A DNA stretch of 64,000 nucleotides from positions 1 through 64,000 of the forward strand of contig DASRQS010000079.1 in NCBI GenBank assembly GCA_035696365.1, written 5' to 3'. The DNA is from JALYLC01 sp035696365 (GTDB lineage: Bacteria; Actinomycetota; Thermoleophilia; Gaiellales; JALYLC01). Numbering within the stretch: position 1 is the stretch's first letter; each line of letters starts with the position of its first letter. Positions 1-9,700 of this stretch are shown here, in pieces. The position numbers and the translations under genes are program-made. The notes below the pieces were generated by a model. That model made no database searches. It was not told where the DNA came from and worked only from the letters and a program-made list of their open reading frames with translations.

Positions 1-689
1 AGCTCGAGGATGCCCGTCGCGACGCGCTCCAGGAACCAGCGGTCGTGCGAGACGAGCAGGATCGAGCAATCGAGCGCCGTGAGCTGATCCTCGAGCCACT
101 CCAGCGCGCGCAGGTCGAGGTGGTTCGTCGGCTCGTCGAGCAGCAGCAGGTCCGGCTGAGAGGCAAGCACGCGCGCGAGCGATGCCCGCGTCAGCTCGCC
201 GCCCGAGAACGAGCCGAGCGGGCGGTCGGCGTCTTCGATCTTGAAGCTCAGCCCGCGCAGGATCTCCTCGAACCGCGCGCGCCAGGCGTAGCCGCCGACC
301 GACTCGAGCTCGGACTGCGCGTGCGCGTAGGAGCGCAGCACGTCGTCCGAGTGGTCGCCCTCGGCCATGCGGCGCTCGAGCTCGCGCAGGCGGTCCTCGG
401 CGGCGTGCACGTCGGCCAGGCCCTCGCCGACGTAGGAGCCGAGCGTGTGTGCGCCCGCAATCGGCGGCCGCTGGTCGTGCAAGGCGATGCGGTAGCCCTT
501 CGGCTTGCCGACGTCGCCCGCGTCCGCGTCGATCTCGCCCGCGATGGTGCGCAGGAGCGTCGTCTTGCCCGCTCCGTTGCGTCCGATCAGGGCCAGGCGC
601 TCGCCCGGCGGCAGCCTGAAGGACACCCCGTCGTAGATGACGTGGCTGCCGAAGCTCTTGCGCAGACCGGTGACGTGCAGGGTTGGCAC
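1..689 (-). CDS. ABC-F family ATPase (N-terminal part, cut by window edge)
   Basis: Reading leftward from a GTG at 689, the frame stays open to the window edge (229 codons visible). Walker A GRNGAGKT lies at residues 36-43, the signature SGGELTR at about 162-168, and the Walker B plus ABC-F hallmark LLLLDEPTNHLD at 181-192, followed by an LLVSHDRWFL switch region. ABC-F proteins have two tandem ATPase domains and no membrane segments. They act in the cytoplasm on ribosomes, in translation-factor or antibiotic-protection roles. Only the first ATPase domain and the start of the linker are present here, so the subtype cannot be told. A weak GGGAG lies 3 bases before the GTG. The gene is divergent from the DEAD-box helicase, with a 147-bp shared upstream region. 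Confidence 0.93.
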   Translation of the reverse strand, partial: MPTLHVTGLRKSFGSHVIYDGVSFRLPPGERLALIGRNGAGKTTLLRTIAGEIDADAGDVGKPKGYRIALHDQRPPIAGAHTLGSYVGEGLADVHAAEDRLRELERRMAEGDHSDDVLRSYAHAQSELESVGGYAWRARFEEILRGLSFKIEDADRPLGSFSGGELTRASLARVLASQPDLLLLDEPTNHLDLRALEWLEDQLTALDCSILLVSHDRWFLERVATGILE

Positions 690-836
690 TCCCAGAGGGT
701 ACCCGGGACGGGTGCTACCCTTAGGTGCAGGGGAATGTGCGCCGCGCTCCGCGGTGCAGGCCCTTTGAGGAGCTACGGCGCTCCCGGCCTGATCCGGCCG
801 CCCCGCCGTGGCGATCTGAACCACGGAGGAAGAACC

Positions 837-2405
837 ATGACCGGATTCGCCGAACTCGGCCTTTCGCAGGGCGTGCTCGAGGCGATCGAAGCGCTCGAGT
901 ACACCGAGCCGATGCCGATTCAGGTAGAGACCATCCCGGTGATCATGCGGGGCCGGGACATCATTGGCCAGGCACAGACCGGCAGCGGCAAGACGGCGGC
1001 CTTCGGGCTGCCGGCCGTCGAGCAGATCGACGAGACGTCCGAGGACATCCAGGTGCTCGTGCTCACGCCCACGCGTGAGCTCTGCATCCAGGTGGCGCAG
1101 GCGCTGCGCACCTTCTCGGAGTTCAAGGGGGTGCGCGTCGTGGCCTGCTTCGGCGGCCAGCCCATCCCCGAGCAGACGGTACAGCTGCGACAGGGCCCTC
1201 AGATCGTGGTCGGCACGCCGGGCCGCGTGATGGATCTGATCCGCCGCGGCTGGCTCCAGCTCTCGGACGCCCGCTACGTCGTGCTCGACGAGGCCGACGA
1301 GATGCTCTCGCTCGGCTTCATGGAGGACGTCGAGTGGATCCTCAAGAAGACGCCCTCGGGCCGTCAGACGCTGCTCTTCTCGGCCACCATGCCCGCGCCC
1401 ATCCGCAAGCTCGCCGACCGCTACCTGTACGAGCCGGTGCACGTCAAGGTGGAGTCCGCGACGCTGACGGTCGAGACGATCGACCAGGTCATCGTCGAGG
1501 TCGAGCCGAATCGCAAGCTGGACGTGCTGTGCGCCGTGCTCGAGCGCGACAGGCCGGCTGCCGCAATCGTGTTCCGCCGCCGCAAGATGACCGTCGACGA
1601 GCTCGTCGCGCAGCTGGGAGCGCGCGGCTTCGACGCCGCCCCCCTGCATGGCGACATGCCCCAGGGACGCCGGGACGGCGTGATGCTGCGCTTCCGCAGC
1701 GGCCGCGCCAGGCTGCTCGTGGCCACCAACGTCGCCGCCCGCGGCCTCGACATCTCGCACGTCTCGCACGTCTTCTCCTACGACGTGCCGGACGACCCGG
1801 AGGAGTACACGCACCGCATCGGTCGCACCGGCCGCGTCGGCCGCACCGGCATCGCCTACACGTTCATGACGAACCGCGACCGCAAGGGCGTGGCCGAGAT
1901 CGAGCGCGTCACGGGCGCCACGGTGCGCCACTTCACGGCCGACCAGGTCATTCGCGGTGAGGAGCTCAAGGTGCTCCCGCCCGAGACCGTGGCCGCTGTC
2001 ACGGAGTCCGCGGTCCCCGAGGCACCCGAAGTCGAGATCGCGCTGCCAGGCCGCGTGACCGCGAGCGTGCCCGCGCAGTTCGAGCCGAGCAACGGCGCGG
2101 CTGCGACGAACGGCTCCGCGAACGGCGCCGCTGCGACCAACGGCGCGGTGAACGGCGGCGGCGAGGAGCTCACCCGGCTGTTCGTGAACGCAGGCAAGCG
2201 CCACGGCGTCACACGCGACGCGCTCGCCGAGGCCTTCACCTCCAGCGGCATCGAGCCCCGGCGGGTGCGCATGCACCACACCTACGGGCTCGTCGACGTG
2301 CCGCGCGAGCGGGCGGACGAAGCGGTGGCGGCACTCACTGGCAGCGAGCTCGCGGGCCGCAAGCTGAACGTCGAGCTCGCGCGCGAGCAGCCCGCCGCCG
2401 CGTAG
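837..2405 (+). CDS. DEAD-box ATP-dependent RNA helicase with DbpA-type RNA-binding tail
   Basis: This 522-residue protein unwinds RNA duplexes using ATP. The helicase motifs appear in order: AQTGSGKT at 46-53 (motif I), PTREL at 78-82, DEAD at 151-154, SAT at 182-184 and HRIGRTGR at 326-333. A low-complexity Asn-Gly-Ala linker (about 424-447) leads to a C-terminal DbpA-like RNA-binding domain (about 448-516), the architecture of the CsdA/DeaD group involved in ribosome assembly and cold adaptation. The frame is open upstream, but the ATG at 837 has a strong GGAGGAAG Shine-Dalgarno at 826-833 and begins exactly at the family's Q-motif region, so I chose it. A long 5' region would fit cold-shock regulation, but no specific element was recognised. 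The gene is single and converges with hemQ. Confidence 0.95.
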   Translation: MTGFAELGLSQGVLEAIEALEYTEPMPIQVETIPVIMRGRDIIGQAQTGSGKTAAFGLPAVEQIDETSEDIQVLVLTPTRELCIQVAQALRTFSEFKGVRVVACFGGQPIPEQTVQLRQGPQIVVGTPGRVMDLIRRGWLQLSDARYVVLDEADEMLSLGFMEDVEWILKKTPSGRQTLLFSATMPAPIRKLADRYLYEPVHVKVESATLTVETIDQVIVEVEPNRKLDVLCAVLERDRPAAAIVFRRRKMTVDELVAQLGARGFDAAPLHGDMPQGRRDGVMLRFRSGRARLLVATNVAARGLDISHVSHVFSYDVPDDPEEYTHRIGRTGRVGRTGIAYTFMTNRDRKGVAEIERVTGATVRHFTADQVIRGEELKVLPPETVAAVTESAVPEAPEVEIALPGRVTASVPAQFEPSNGAAATNGSANGAAATNGAVNGGGEELTRLFVNAGKRHGVTRDALAEAFTSSGIEPRRVRMHHTYGLVDVPRERADEAVAALTGSELAGRKLNVELAREQPAAA

Positions 2406-2434
2406 CTTCCCGCGGGTGCACGTCTCGCTCGAAC

Positions 2435-3169
2435 CTATGAGACCACTGTGAGGTGGGCGATCTCGAAGGCCTCGCGCAGCGGGACGACGAGGCCGACCGT
2501 GAACGGCCCGAAGATGCCGTAGCGGGCCGAGACCTCGTCGAAGCGCATCTCGTAGACGATGTCCTTGATGTCCTTGGGGTCGTCGCTGAGGAGCGTCACG
2601 CCCCATTCCCAGTCGGACAGCCCGGTGGCACCGGTGATCAGCTGGATCACGCGGCCCGAGAACTTCGCGCCGAGCTTGCCGTGGCCGCCCATCAGCGTGC
2701 GCCGCTGGTCGTACTCGAGCGAATACCAGTTGTCGCCGGCCTCGCGGCGCTTGGCCATGGGGTAGAAGCAGAGCAGGCGCTTGCGCGGCAGCCGTGGGTG
2801 CACGCGCCGCTCGAGCATCGCCATGTGCTCGTCCGAGCCCTCTCGCGGCGTGTACTCCGAGAGCTCCGTCATCGAGACGAGGCCGAGCTCGGGAGCCGGC
2901 TCGAACTTCTGGCCGATCGACGTGCGTGCCAGCGAGGAGCGGAACCGCTCGAGCCGCACGAAGTCGGGCCCGATCAGCATCAAGCCCAGGTCGGCGCGGT
3001 CGCCGAGCGGCGCTGTCCAGATCACCTGATACCCAGGCTCGGAGCACAACTCGTCGACGCGCCGCTCGATATCCGCCGCCACGACGTTGGCATTGGACTC
3101 GTACTCCCGCAGCCGGTAATAGCAATGGATGACGCCCCAGCCCTCGCTCGCGAGGAGGGGGTCGGTCAC
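2435..3169 (-). CDS. hemQ: HemQ / coproheme decarboxylase (chlorite-dismutase fold)
   Basis: This 244-residue protein of the chlorite dismutase family would carry out the last step of the coproporphyrin-dependent haem pathway, peroxide-driven decarboxylation of coproheme to haem b in the cytoplasm. The diagnostic YPMAKRR stretch is at residues 136-142, with the catalytic Tyr136. The proximal haem ligand is probably His163 in GGHG. The chlorite-degrading Arg context of true Cld enzymes is not evident, and actinobacterial members of this length are HemQ. The GTG start at 3169 overlaps the stop of the aldolase gene (GTGA), so translation is probably coupled. The pairing with an aldolase rather than with hem genes is unusual. 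It converges with the helicase gene, with 29 bp between the stops. Confidence 0.9.
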   Translation of the reverse strand: MTDPLLASEGWGVIHCYYRLREYESNANVVAADIERRVDELCSEPGYQVIWTAPLGDRADLGLMLIGPDFVRLERFRSSLARTSIGQKFEPAPELGLVSMTELSEYTPREGSDEHMAMLERRVHPRLPRKRLLCFYPMAKRREAGDNWYSLEYDQRRTLMGGHGKLGAKFSGRVIQLITGATGLSDWEWGVTLLSDDPKDIKDIVYEMRFDEVSARYGIFGPFTVGLVVPLREAFEIAHLTVVS

Positions 3170-4254
3170 GCGACCGTGATCTCGGGGGAGAGGTACACGT
3201 CCTGGATCGCGTTGAGCAGCTCGACACCCTCGGTCAGCGGCCGCTGGAAGGCCTTACGACCCGAGATCAGGCCCGTCCCGCCCGCGCGCTTGTTGATCAC
3301 GGCGGTCTTGACGGCCTCCTGCAGGTCGTTCGCGCCCGAGGCGCCGCCCGAGTTGATGAGGCCGGCGCGGCCCAGATAGCAATTGGCCAGCTGGTAGCGG
3401 GTCATATCGATCGGGTGCGGCGTCATCAGCTCGCTGTAGACGCGCTTGTCGGTCTTGCCGAAGTCGAGGTCGAGGAACCCCGGCGCGGCGACCTCGGGCA
3501 GCTTCTGCTTGATGATGTCCGCCTCGATCGTGACGCCGAGGTGGTTGGCCTGGCCCGTCAGGTCGGCGGCGAGGTGGTAGTCGGGCCCGCCGTCCTTCGT
3601 GCGGTTGAAGGCCGAGTTGCGGAGGTAGCACCAGAGGATCGTGGCGAGGCCGTGCTCGTGGGCCGTGGCGAAGGCCTGCGAGACCTCGACGATCTGCCGC
3701 TTGGACTCGGCGGAGCCGAAGTAGATCGTGGCCCCGACGGCCACGGCGCCCATCTCGCGCGCCTGCCGCACCTGGGCGAACATGATCTGGTCGTACGAGT
3801 TCGGATAGCTGAGGAACTCGTTGTGGTTGAGCTTGAGGATGAACGGGATGTGGTGGGCGTACTTGCGCGCGCAGGCCCCCAGCACGCCGAGCGTCGAAGC
3901 CACGGCGTTGCAGCCACCCTCGATCGCGAGCTTGACGATGTTCTCGGGATCGAAGTAGTCGGGGTTCTTGGCGAAGGACGCGCCCGCCGAATGCTCGATG
4001 CCCTGATCGACAGGCAGGATCGAGACGTAACCGGTGCCGTCCAGGCGGCCGTGCGAGAAGAGGCTCTGCAGCGAGCGCAGCACCGGCGTCGGGCGATCAC
4101 TGTCCTTCACGACCCGGTCGATGAAGTCCGGCCCCGGCAGGTGGAGGCGGTCGGACGGGATCGTGGTGCACTCGTGACCGAGGAGGTCCTCCGCCTCCTC
4201 GCCGAGGATGGATTCGATGCGGCCGATGCCGCTGGCGGAGCTCGTGATGGCCAT
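3166..4254 (-). CDS. Class I fructose-bisphosphate aldolase (DhnA/FbaB type)
   Basis: A TIM-barrel aldolase of 362 residues that should cleave fructose-1,6-bisphosphate to dihydroxyacetone phosphate and glyceraldehyde-3-phosphate through a lysine Schiff base, without metal. Seen in sequence: the SILPVDQGIEHSAG segment near residues 78-91, KLNHNEFLSYPN in mid-protein, ADIIKQKLPE (probable active-site lysine region) and SGGASGANDLQEA plus GGTGLISGRKAF near the C-terminus (phosphate-binding loops). Length and motifs match bacterial FbaB-like enzymes. The ATG at 4254 lacks a clear Shine-Dalgarno. The gene is first of a two-gene unit with hemQ and is divergent from the HerA-like gene. It may be gluconeogenic, complementing the phosphofructokinase elsewhere in the window; that is inference. 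Confidence 0.92.
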   Translation of the reverse strand: MAITSSASGIGRIESILGEEAEDLLGHECTTIPSDRLHLPGPDFIDRVVKDSDRPTPVLRSLQSLFSHGRLDGTGYVSILPVDQGIEHSAGASFAKNPDYFDPENIVKLAIEGGCNAVASTLGVLGACARKYAHHIPFILKLNHNEFLSYPNSYDQIMFAQVRQAREMGAVAVGATIYFGSAESKRQIVEVSQAFATAHEHGLATILWCYLRNSAFNRTKDGGPDYHLAADLTGQANHLGVTIEADIIKQKLPEVAAPGFLDLDFGKTDKRVYSELMTPHPIDMTRYQLANCYLGRAGLINSGGASGANDLQEAVKTAVINKRAGGTGLISGRKAFQRPLTEGVELLNAIQDVYLSPEITVA

Positions 4255-4344
4255 GTCAGGCAGGGTACCTCCCCGCCGCTCGCGGCGTGCGGCAGACCCA
4301 CGCGCGTCCTACACTCTCCCGGCCACCGAGCGCGGGGAGGCGCC

Positions 4345-6753
4345 GTGAATGAGATCGAAGGACTTGGGAGCTTCTATCTCGGCAAGCCGTATGACGTCGA
4401 GGCCAAGCAGCCGGGTGACGGCTATGTCCTCTACGACTCGAAAGATCTGACCACCCACGCCGTCTGCGTGGGCATGACCGGCTCGGGCAAGACGGGCCTC
4501 TGCGTGGGTGTGATCGAGGAGGCGGCGCTCGACGGCGTGCCATCGATCGTGATCGACCCCAAGGGCGACCTGGCCGATCTGATGCTCACCTTTCCCGCGC
4601 TGCGCCCGGAGGATTTCCGTCCCTGGATCAACGAGGACGATGCAGCGAAGGCGGGCGTCTCGCCCGACGAATATGCGAAATCGCAAGCGGAGCTGTGGAC
4701 CAAGGGCCTGGCCGACTGGGGACAGGATGGCGCGCGCATCCAGCGGCTGCGCGACGCGGCCGACTTCGCGATCTACACACCCGGCAGCGATGCCGGCCTC
4801 CCCGTATCCGTGCTCGGCTCGTTCGCGCCTCCCGCCGACCGCTCCGACGCGGAGGCCGTCGGCGATCAGATCGGCGCGATCGCCACGGGCCTGCTCGCGC
4901 TGCTCGGGATCGACGCCGACCCCATCAAGAGCCGCGAGCACATCCTGCTCTCGAGCATCCTGGGCGCTGCCTGGGCCAACGGCCAGGCGCTCGACATCGC
5001 GTCGCTGATCGCGCAGATTCAGCAGCCCCCATTCGCCAAGATCGGCGTGCTCGACCTCGATTCCTTCTATCCGCAGAAGGACCGCTTCGAGCTCGCGCTC
5101 GCGCTCAACAACCTGCTGGCCGCGCCCGGCTTCCAGCTCTGGATGCAAGGCGTCCCGCTCGACGTCGGCCAGTTGCTGCGCAGCGAGGGGGGCAAGCCGC
5201 GCGTCGCCATCCTCTCCATCGCGCACCTGTCGGATGCAGAGCGCATGTTCTTCGTGACGCTGCTGCTCAACGCCGTGCTGGCCTGGATGCGCGGGCAGTC
5301 GGGCACGACCAGCCTGCGGGCGCTGCTCTACATGGACGAGATCTTCGGGTTCTTCCCGCCGACGGCCGAGCCACCCTCGAAGAAGCCGCTGCTGACGCTG
5401 CTCAAACAGGCGCGGGCCTTCGGCCTGGGCGTCATGCTGGCCACCCAGAACCCGGTCGACCTCGACTACAAGGGCCTTTCGAACGCCGGCACCTGGCTGA
5501 TCGGCCGCCTGCAGACCGACCAGGACAAGCAGCGCGTGCTGGACGGGCTCGAGGGCGCCTCGGGCCAGGGCGGTCTCGACCGCGGCCAGCTCGAGCGGCT
5601 GATCTCCGCGCTCGGCAACCGCGTCTTCCTGCTCAACAACGTCCACGAGAACGCGCCCGAGGTGTTCCAGACGCGCTGGACGATGGCGTATCTGCGCGGT
5701 CCGCTGTCGCGACCGCAGATCGCCCAGTTGATGGCGCCTCTCAAGGCCGCGCTGCCGCCGCCCGCACCCGCTGCCGCTGCCGCGCCGGCGGCAGCCGCTC
5801 CCGTGTCCGCGGCCTCGCTGCCGCCCCCGGCGCCGAGCGGCGTCGCGGCGGCCTATCTGCCCCTGCGCGGGGTCGCGCCCGGCGGTGCCTCTCTCGCCTA
5901 CGTGCCGGCGCTGATCGGCGTCGCGCGCGTGCGCCTGCTCGACACGAAGTCTCAGGTGGACCAGTCGATCGAGAACGCCCGGCTGGCCGCGTTCGCCGAC
6001 GGGCCCATCGCCGTCGACTGGTCGGGGGCCGCGGATCTCGCCGTGGCCGCTGCCGATCTCGAATCGACGCCACGGGAGGGGGCGGCCTTCCAGGACCTGC
6101 CCGCAGCCGCGCGCGACGCGAAGGCCTACGGCCGCTGGTCCAAGGACTACGCCGACTGGCTCTACCAAACCCAGACCGTGCAGCTCTTCCGCAGCCCGTC
6201 CCAGAAGCTCGTGTCGCACCCCGGCGAGTCGGAGGCCGACTTCCGCGCCAGGCTCGCGCAAAACGCGCGCGAGGGCCGGGACTCGAAAGCCGATGGGCTG
6301 CGCGCGAAGTACGAGGCCAAGGTCGCGGCCCTGCAGCAGAAGCTCCACACGGCCCAGCAGGCCGTCGATCGCGAGCAGAACCAGGAGCGCGGCGCCGGGC
6401 TGCAGACGGCCGTGTCGGTCGCGGGATCGATCCTCGGCGGCTTCCTCGGTCGCAAGTCCTCGTCGGTCGGCTCGATCACGGGCGCCGCCCGTGGGGCGGG
6501 GCGCGTCGCGCAGCAGCACGACGACGTCAACCGCGCCAAGGAGAACGTCACGCTCCTGCAGAGCCAGCTGGCCGAGCTCCAGGCGTCGTTCGCGCAGGAT
6601 GCGGCGGGCGTCGGCCTGGACGGTGCGTCCACCGAGCAGCTCGACTCCGTCGTCGTCCGCCCCAAGAAGGCCGACATCGACGTGGCGCTCGTGACGCTGG
6701 CGTTCGCGCCGCACTGGCAGGACGGGACGGGACAGCTCACGCCCGCGTTCTAG
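4345..6753 (+). CDS. HerA-like ATPase (DUF853/FtsK-HerA superfamily) with coiled-coil tail
   Basis: 802 residues from a GTG at 4345, preceded by GGGGAGG at 4334-4340. The N-terminal ATPase core has Walker A GMTGSGKT at 43-50, IVIDPKGDLADLM at about 68-80, Walker B-like LLYMDEIFGFF around 327-335 and an ATQNPVDLDYKGLSNAGTW sensor region. This matches HerA/DUF853 proteins, hexameric DNA-translocating or helicase-like ATPases. An Ala/Pro-rich linker (about 470-505) separates a C-terminal half with a predicted coiled coil (KYEAKVAALQQKLHTAQQAV), a Gly/Ser-rich segment and a second coiled coil. No NurA nuclease gene is adjacent, which argues against the classical end-resection pair. The cellular substrate is unknown. 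No signal peptide or membrane helix was seen. Confidence 0.88.
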   Translation: MNEIEGLGSFYLGKPYDVEAKQPGDGYVLYDSKDLTTHAVCVGMTGSGKTGLCVGVIEEAALDGVPSIVIDPKGDLADLMLTFPALRPEDFRPWINEDDAAKAGVSPDEYAKSQAELWTKGLADWGQDGARIQRLRDAADFAIYTPGSDAGLPVSVLGSFAPPADRSDAEAVGDQIGAIATGLLALLGIDADPIKSREHILLSSILGAAWANGQALDIASLIAQIQQPPFAKIGVLDLDSFYPQKDRFELALALNNLLAAPGFQLWMQGVPLDVGQLLRSEGGKPRVAILSIAHLSDAERMFFVTLLLNAVLAWMRGQSGTTSLRALLYMDEIFGFFPPTAEPPSKKPLLTLLKQARAFGLGVMLATQNPVDLDYKGLSNAGTWLIGRLQTDQDKQRVLDGLEGASGQGGLDRGQLERLISALGNRVFLLNNVHENAPEVFQTRWTMAYLRGPLSRPQIAQLMAPLKAALPPPAPAAAAAPAAAAPVSAASLPPPAPSGVAAAYLPLRGVAPGGASLAYVPALIGVARVRLLDTKSQVDQSIENARLAAFADGPIAVDWSGAADLAVAAADLESTPREGAAFQDLPAAARDAKAYGRWSKDYADWLYQTQTVQLFRSPSQKLVSHPGESEADFRARLAQNAREGRDSKADGLRAKYEAKVAALQQKLHTAQQAVDREQNQERGAGLQTAVSVAGSILGGFLGRKSSSVGSITGAARGAGRVAQQHDDVNRAKENVTLLQSQLAELQASFAQDAAGVGLDGASTEQLDSVVVRPKKADIDVALVTLAFAPHWQDGTGQLTPAF

Positions 6754-6783
6754 CGTTCTCGGGAGGAGCCATAGACTCGGGCG

Positions 6784-9700
6784 GTGCCCGAGTGCCCGAC
6801 CTGCGGAAAGGAGCTCCCCGGGGAGTTCCCGTTCTGCCCGTTCTGCGGGGCGGCTCTCTCGCCTCTCGATGCCGGGGCTGCGATTCGCGAGCGCAAGGTC
6901 GTCTCGGTCGTCTTCTGCGATCTGGTGGGGTTCACCGCGGCCTCGGAGGCTCTCGATCCGGAGGACGTGCAGGCGCGCATGGCGCCGTACCTCATCCGCA
7001 CGCGAGAGCGCATCGAGGCCTACGGCGGAACGGTGGAGAAGTTCATCGGCGACGCCGTGATGGCCGTGTTCGGGGCACCCGTGGCACACGAGGACGACGC
7101 GGAGCGAGCCGTGCGGGCGGGGCTGGCCGTGCTGGAGGAGATCGAGGAGCTCAACGCAGCGAACGCGGCGCTCGCGCTCTCCGTGCGCATCGGCGTCAAC
7201 ACCGGCGAGGCCGTGGTCGCCCTCAACGCTCGCCCTGAACTGGGTGAGGGCATGGTGACCGGCGATGTCGTGAATACGGCCGCGCGCATCCAGGCTCAGG
7301 CCCCGGTCGACGCCGTGGCGGTGGGCGCGGGCACCTACCAGGCGACCGAGCGCGTCTTCGTCTTCGAGCCGCTGCAGGCGATCGACGCCAAAGGCAAGCC
7401 GGAGGCCGTCCCGATCTGGCGAGCGCTGCAGACGCGGGCCCGCATTGGCAGCGACCTGATCCGCTCGATGATGACGCCGCTGATCGGTCGCGAGCTGGAC
7501 CTCGCGCTCCTGACCAAGACCTTCGACAAGTCCGCGCAGGAGCAGGCCGTGCAGCTCGTCACGGTCGTCGGCGAGCCGGGTGTCGGCAAGTCGCGGCTGG
7601 TCGCGGAGCTCGGCTCCTACATCGATGGCCTGCCCGACCTCGTGACCTGGCGCCAGGGCCGCTGTCTGCCCTACGGCGAGGGCATCACGTTCTGGGCGCT
7701 CGGCGAGATCCTCAAGGCCCATGCCGGGATTTACGAGTCGGACTCTCGCGAGACCGCGATCGCGAAGCTCGACGCCGTCGTGCCCGAGAGCGATGACCGG
7801 CCCTGGCTGCGCGCGCGCTTGCTCCCGCTGCTGGGCCTCGACGCCGGCGAGGCCGCTGCGCGGGCAGAGCTGTTCACGGCCTGGCGGAGGTTTCTGGAGT
7901 CCATCGCGGAGAGCCATCCGCTGGTGCTCGTGGTCGAGGATGTCCACTGGGCGGACGAGGCGATGCTCGCCTTCATCGAGCACCTGGCGGACTGGGCGCA
8001 CGGCGTACCCCTGCTGATCGTCTGCACCGCTCGCCCCGAGCTGTACGAGGCGCGCCCCGCCTGGGGCGCCGGCCTGGCCAATCAGACGGCCATCCGCCTT
8101 TCGCCGCTCTCCGACGACGACACGGCGAGGCTCGTGTCCGCACTGCTGGAGCAGGCCGTGCTGCCGGTGGCGACGCAGTACCTGCTGCTCGAGCGCGCGG
8201 GCGGGAACCCTCTCTACGCGGAGGAATTCGTGCGGATGCTGCGCGACCGCAGCCTGCTCGACGAACAGGGCAGGCTGCGTGCCGGGGCGGACGTCCCGTT
8301 CCCGGCTTCGCTGCAGGCGATGATCGCTGCCCGCCTCGACACCCTCCCGCAGGACCGCAAGCAGCTCCTGCAGGACGCGGCGGTGATGGGCAAGGTGTTC
8401 TGGGCCGGTTCGAGCATCGCGATGGGCAATCGCGACCCGCGTGAGGTCGAGCTCGCGCTGCACGATCTGGCGCGCAAGGAGCTCGTCCGCCCGGCGCGCC
8501 AGTCGTCGATGGAGGGGGAGGCCGAGTATGGCTTCTGGCACCTGCTCGTGTGCGATGTCGCCTATGCGCAGATCCCACGGCCGGAGCGCGCCGTCAAGCA
8601 CCTGAGCGCTGCGGCCTGGTTGGAGCGCAAGGCCTCCGAGCGGGTCGGGGACATGGCGGAGGTGCTCGCGTACCACACGGGCGAGGCCCTCGGCCTCGCG
8701 CTGGCGATCGGTGACGACGAGCTCCGAGCACAGGTTGCGCCCAAGGCCGCTCGCTATGCGCTGCTTGCAGGCGAGCGCGCCCTCGGCCTCGACACGCGCA
8801 AGGCGCTGAGCCTGCTCGAGCGGGCGAAGAGCCTCACCCCCATCGATGATCCCGACTTTCCGCTCGTGCTCCTGCACTGGGCGGACGCGGCCCGCAACGC
8901 CGGCCGGCTGCCCGAGGCTGCCCATGCGTTCGAGCAGGCTGCCGCCCGCTTCGAGGAGGGCGGGGACCTGCTTCGCGCTGCGCAGGCACTCGCCGACCTC
9001 AGCAGCGCTCGCACCCGCCTCGGCGAGCCAGGGGCCGCCGAGCTGGTGGAGCGGGCCGTGGCGTTGCTCGAGGCCACGCCCGGGGCGGGGCTGGTCGACG
9101 CCGTCACGACGGTGGCGGCCTTCCGCTACATCTCCGGTGCGAGCGCCGAGGCGACGAAGAACGCCGAGCGGGCGCTCACGCTGGCCGCCGAGCTCGGACT
9201 GCCTCTCCCCGCCAGGGCGCTCGGCTTCCACGGCCTGGCCCGTTGCGACCAGGGAGACCTGGGCGGGCTTGCCGACGCCGAGCGCGCGCTCGGCCTCGTG
9301 ATCGCAGAGGGCCGGGGCAGAGACGCCGCCGTTCTGCAGCACAACCTCGCGCTCATTCGCTGGATGGTCGAAGGGCCGGCGGCCGCGACCGTCCAGTTCG
9401 ACCAGGCCGTGGCCTTCGCAGCCAGCCGCGGGCTCGTCGAGGCCGAGCATGCGGAGTCCTCCGTCAACGCTGCGGCGCGCATCGGAAGCGGCCAGTTCGA
9501 GCAGGTCCTCCAGCAGGCAGACGCGCTCCTGCCGCTGGTGGAGGAGAGCGGCGACGGGACGGCGCGGTCGCAATTGCTGAGTGCCAAGGCCATCGTCCTC
9601 GTCGAGCGGGGCGCAGAGGCCCATGAGCTCGCGGAGCGCGCGCTCGATCTGGCGCGCACGAACGCCTATCCCTTCGTGTTGGCGCTCGCCATCCAGGCGG

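Noticed and set aside
2090..2160. Near-repeats of AACGGCGC in the helicase gene as a mobile repeat
   Set aside because: They encode an Asn-Gly-Ala low-complexity linker in frame between two domains and do not extend outside the gene.
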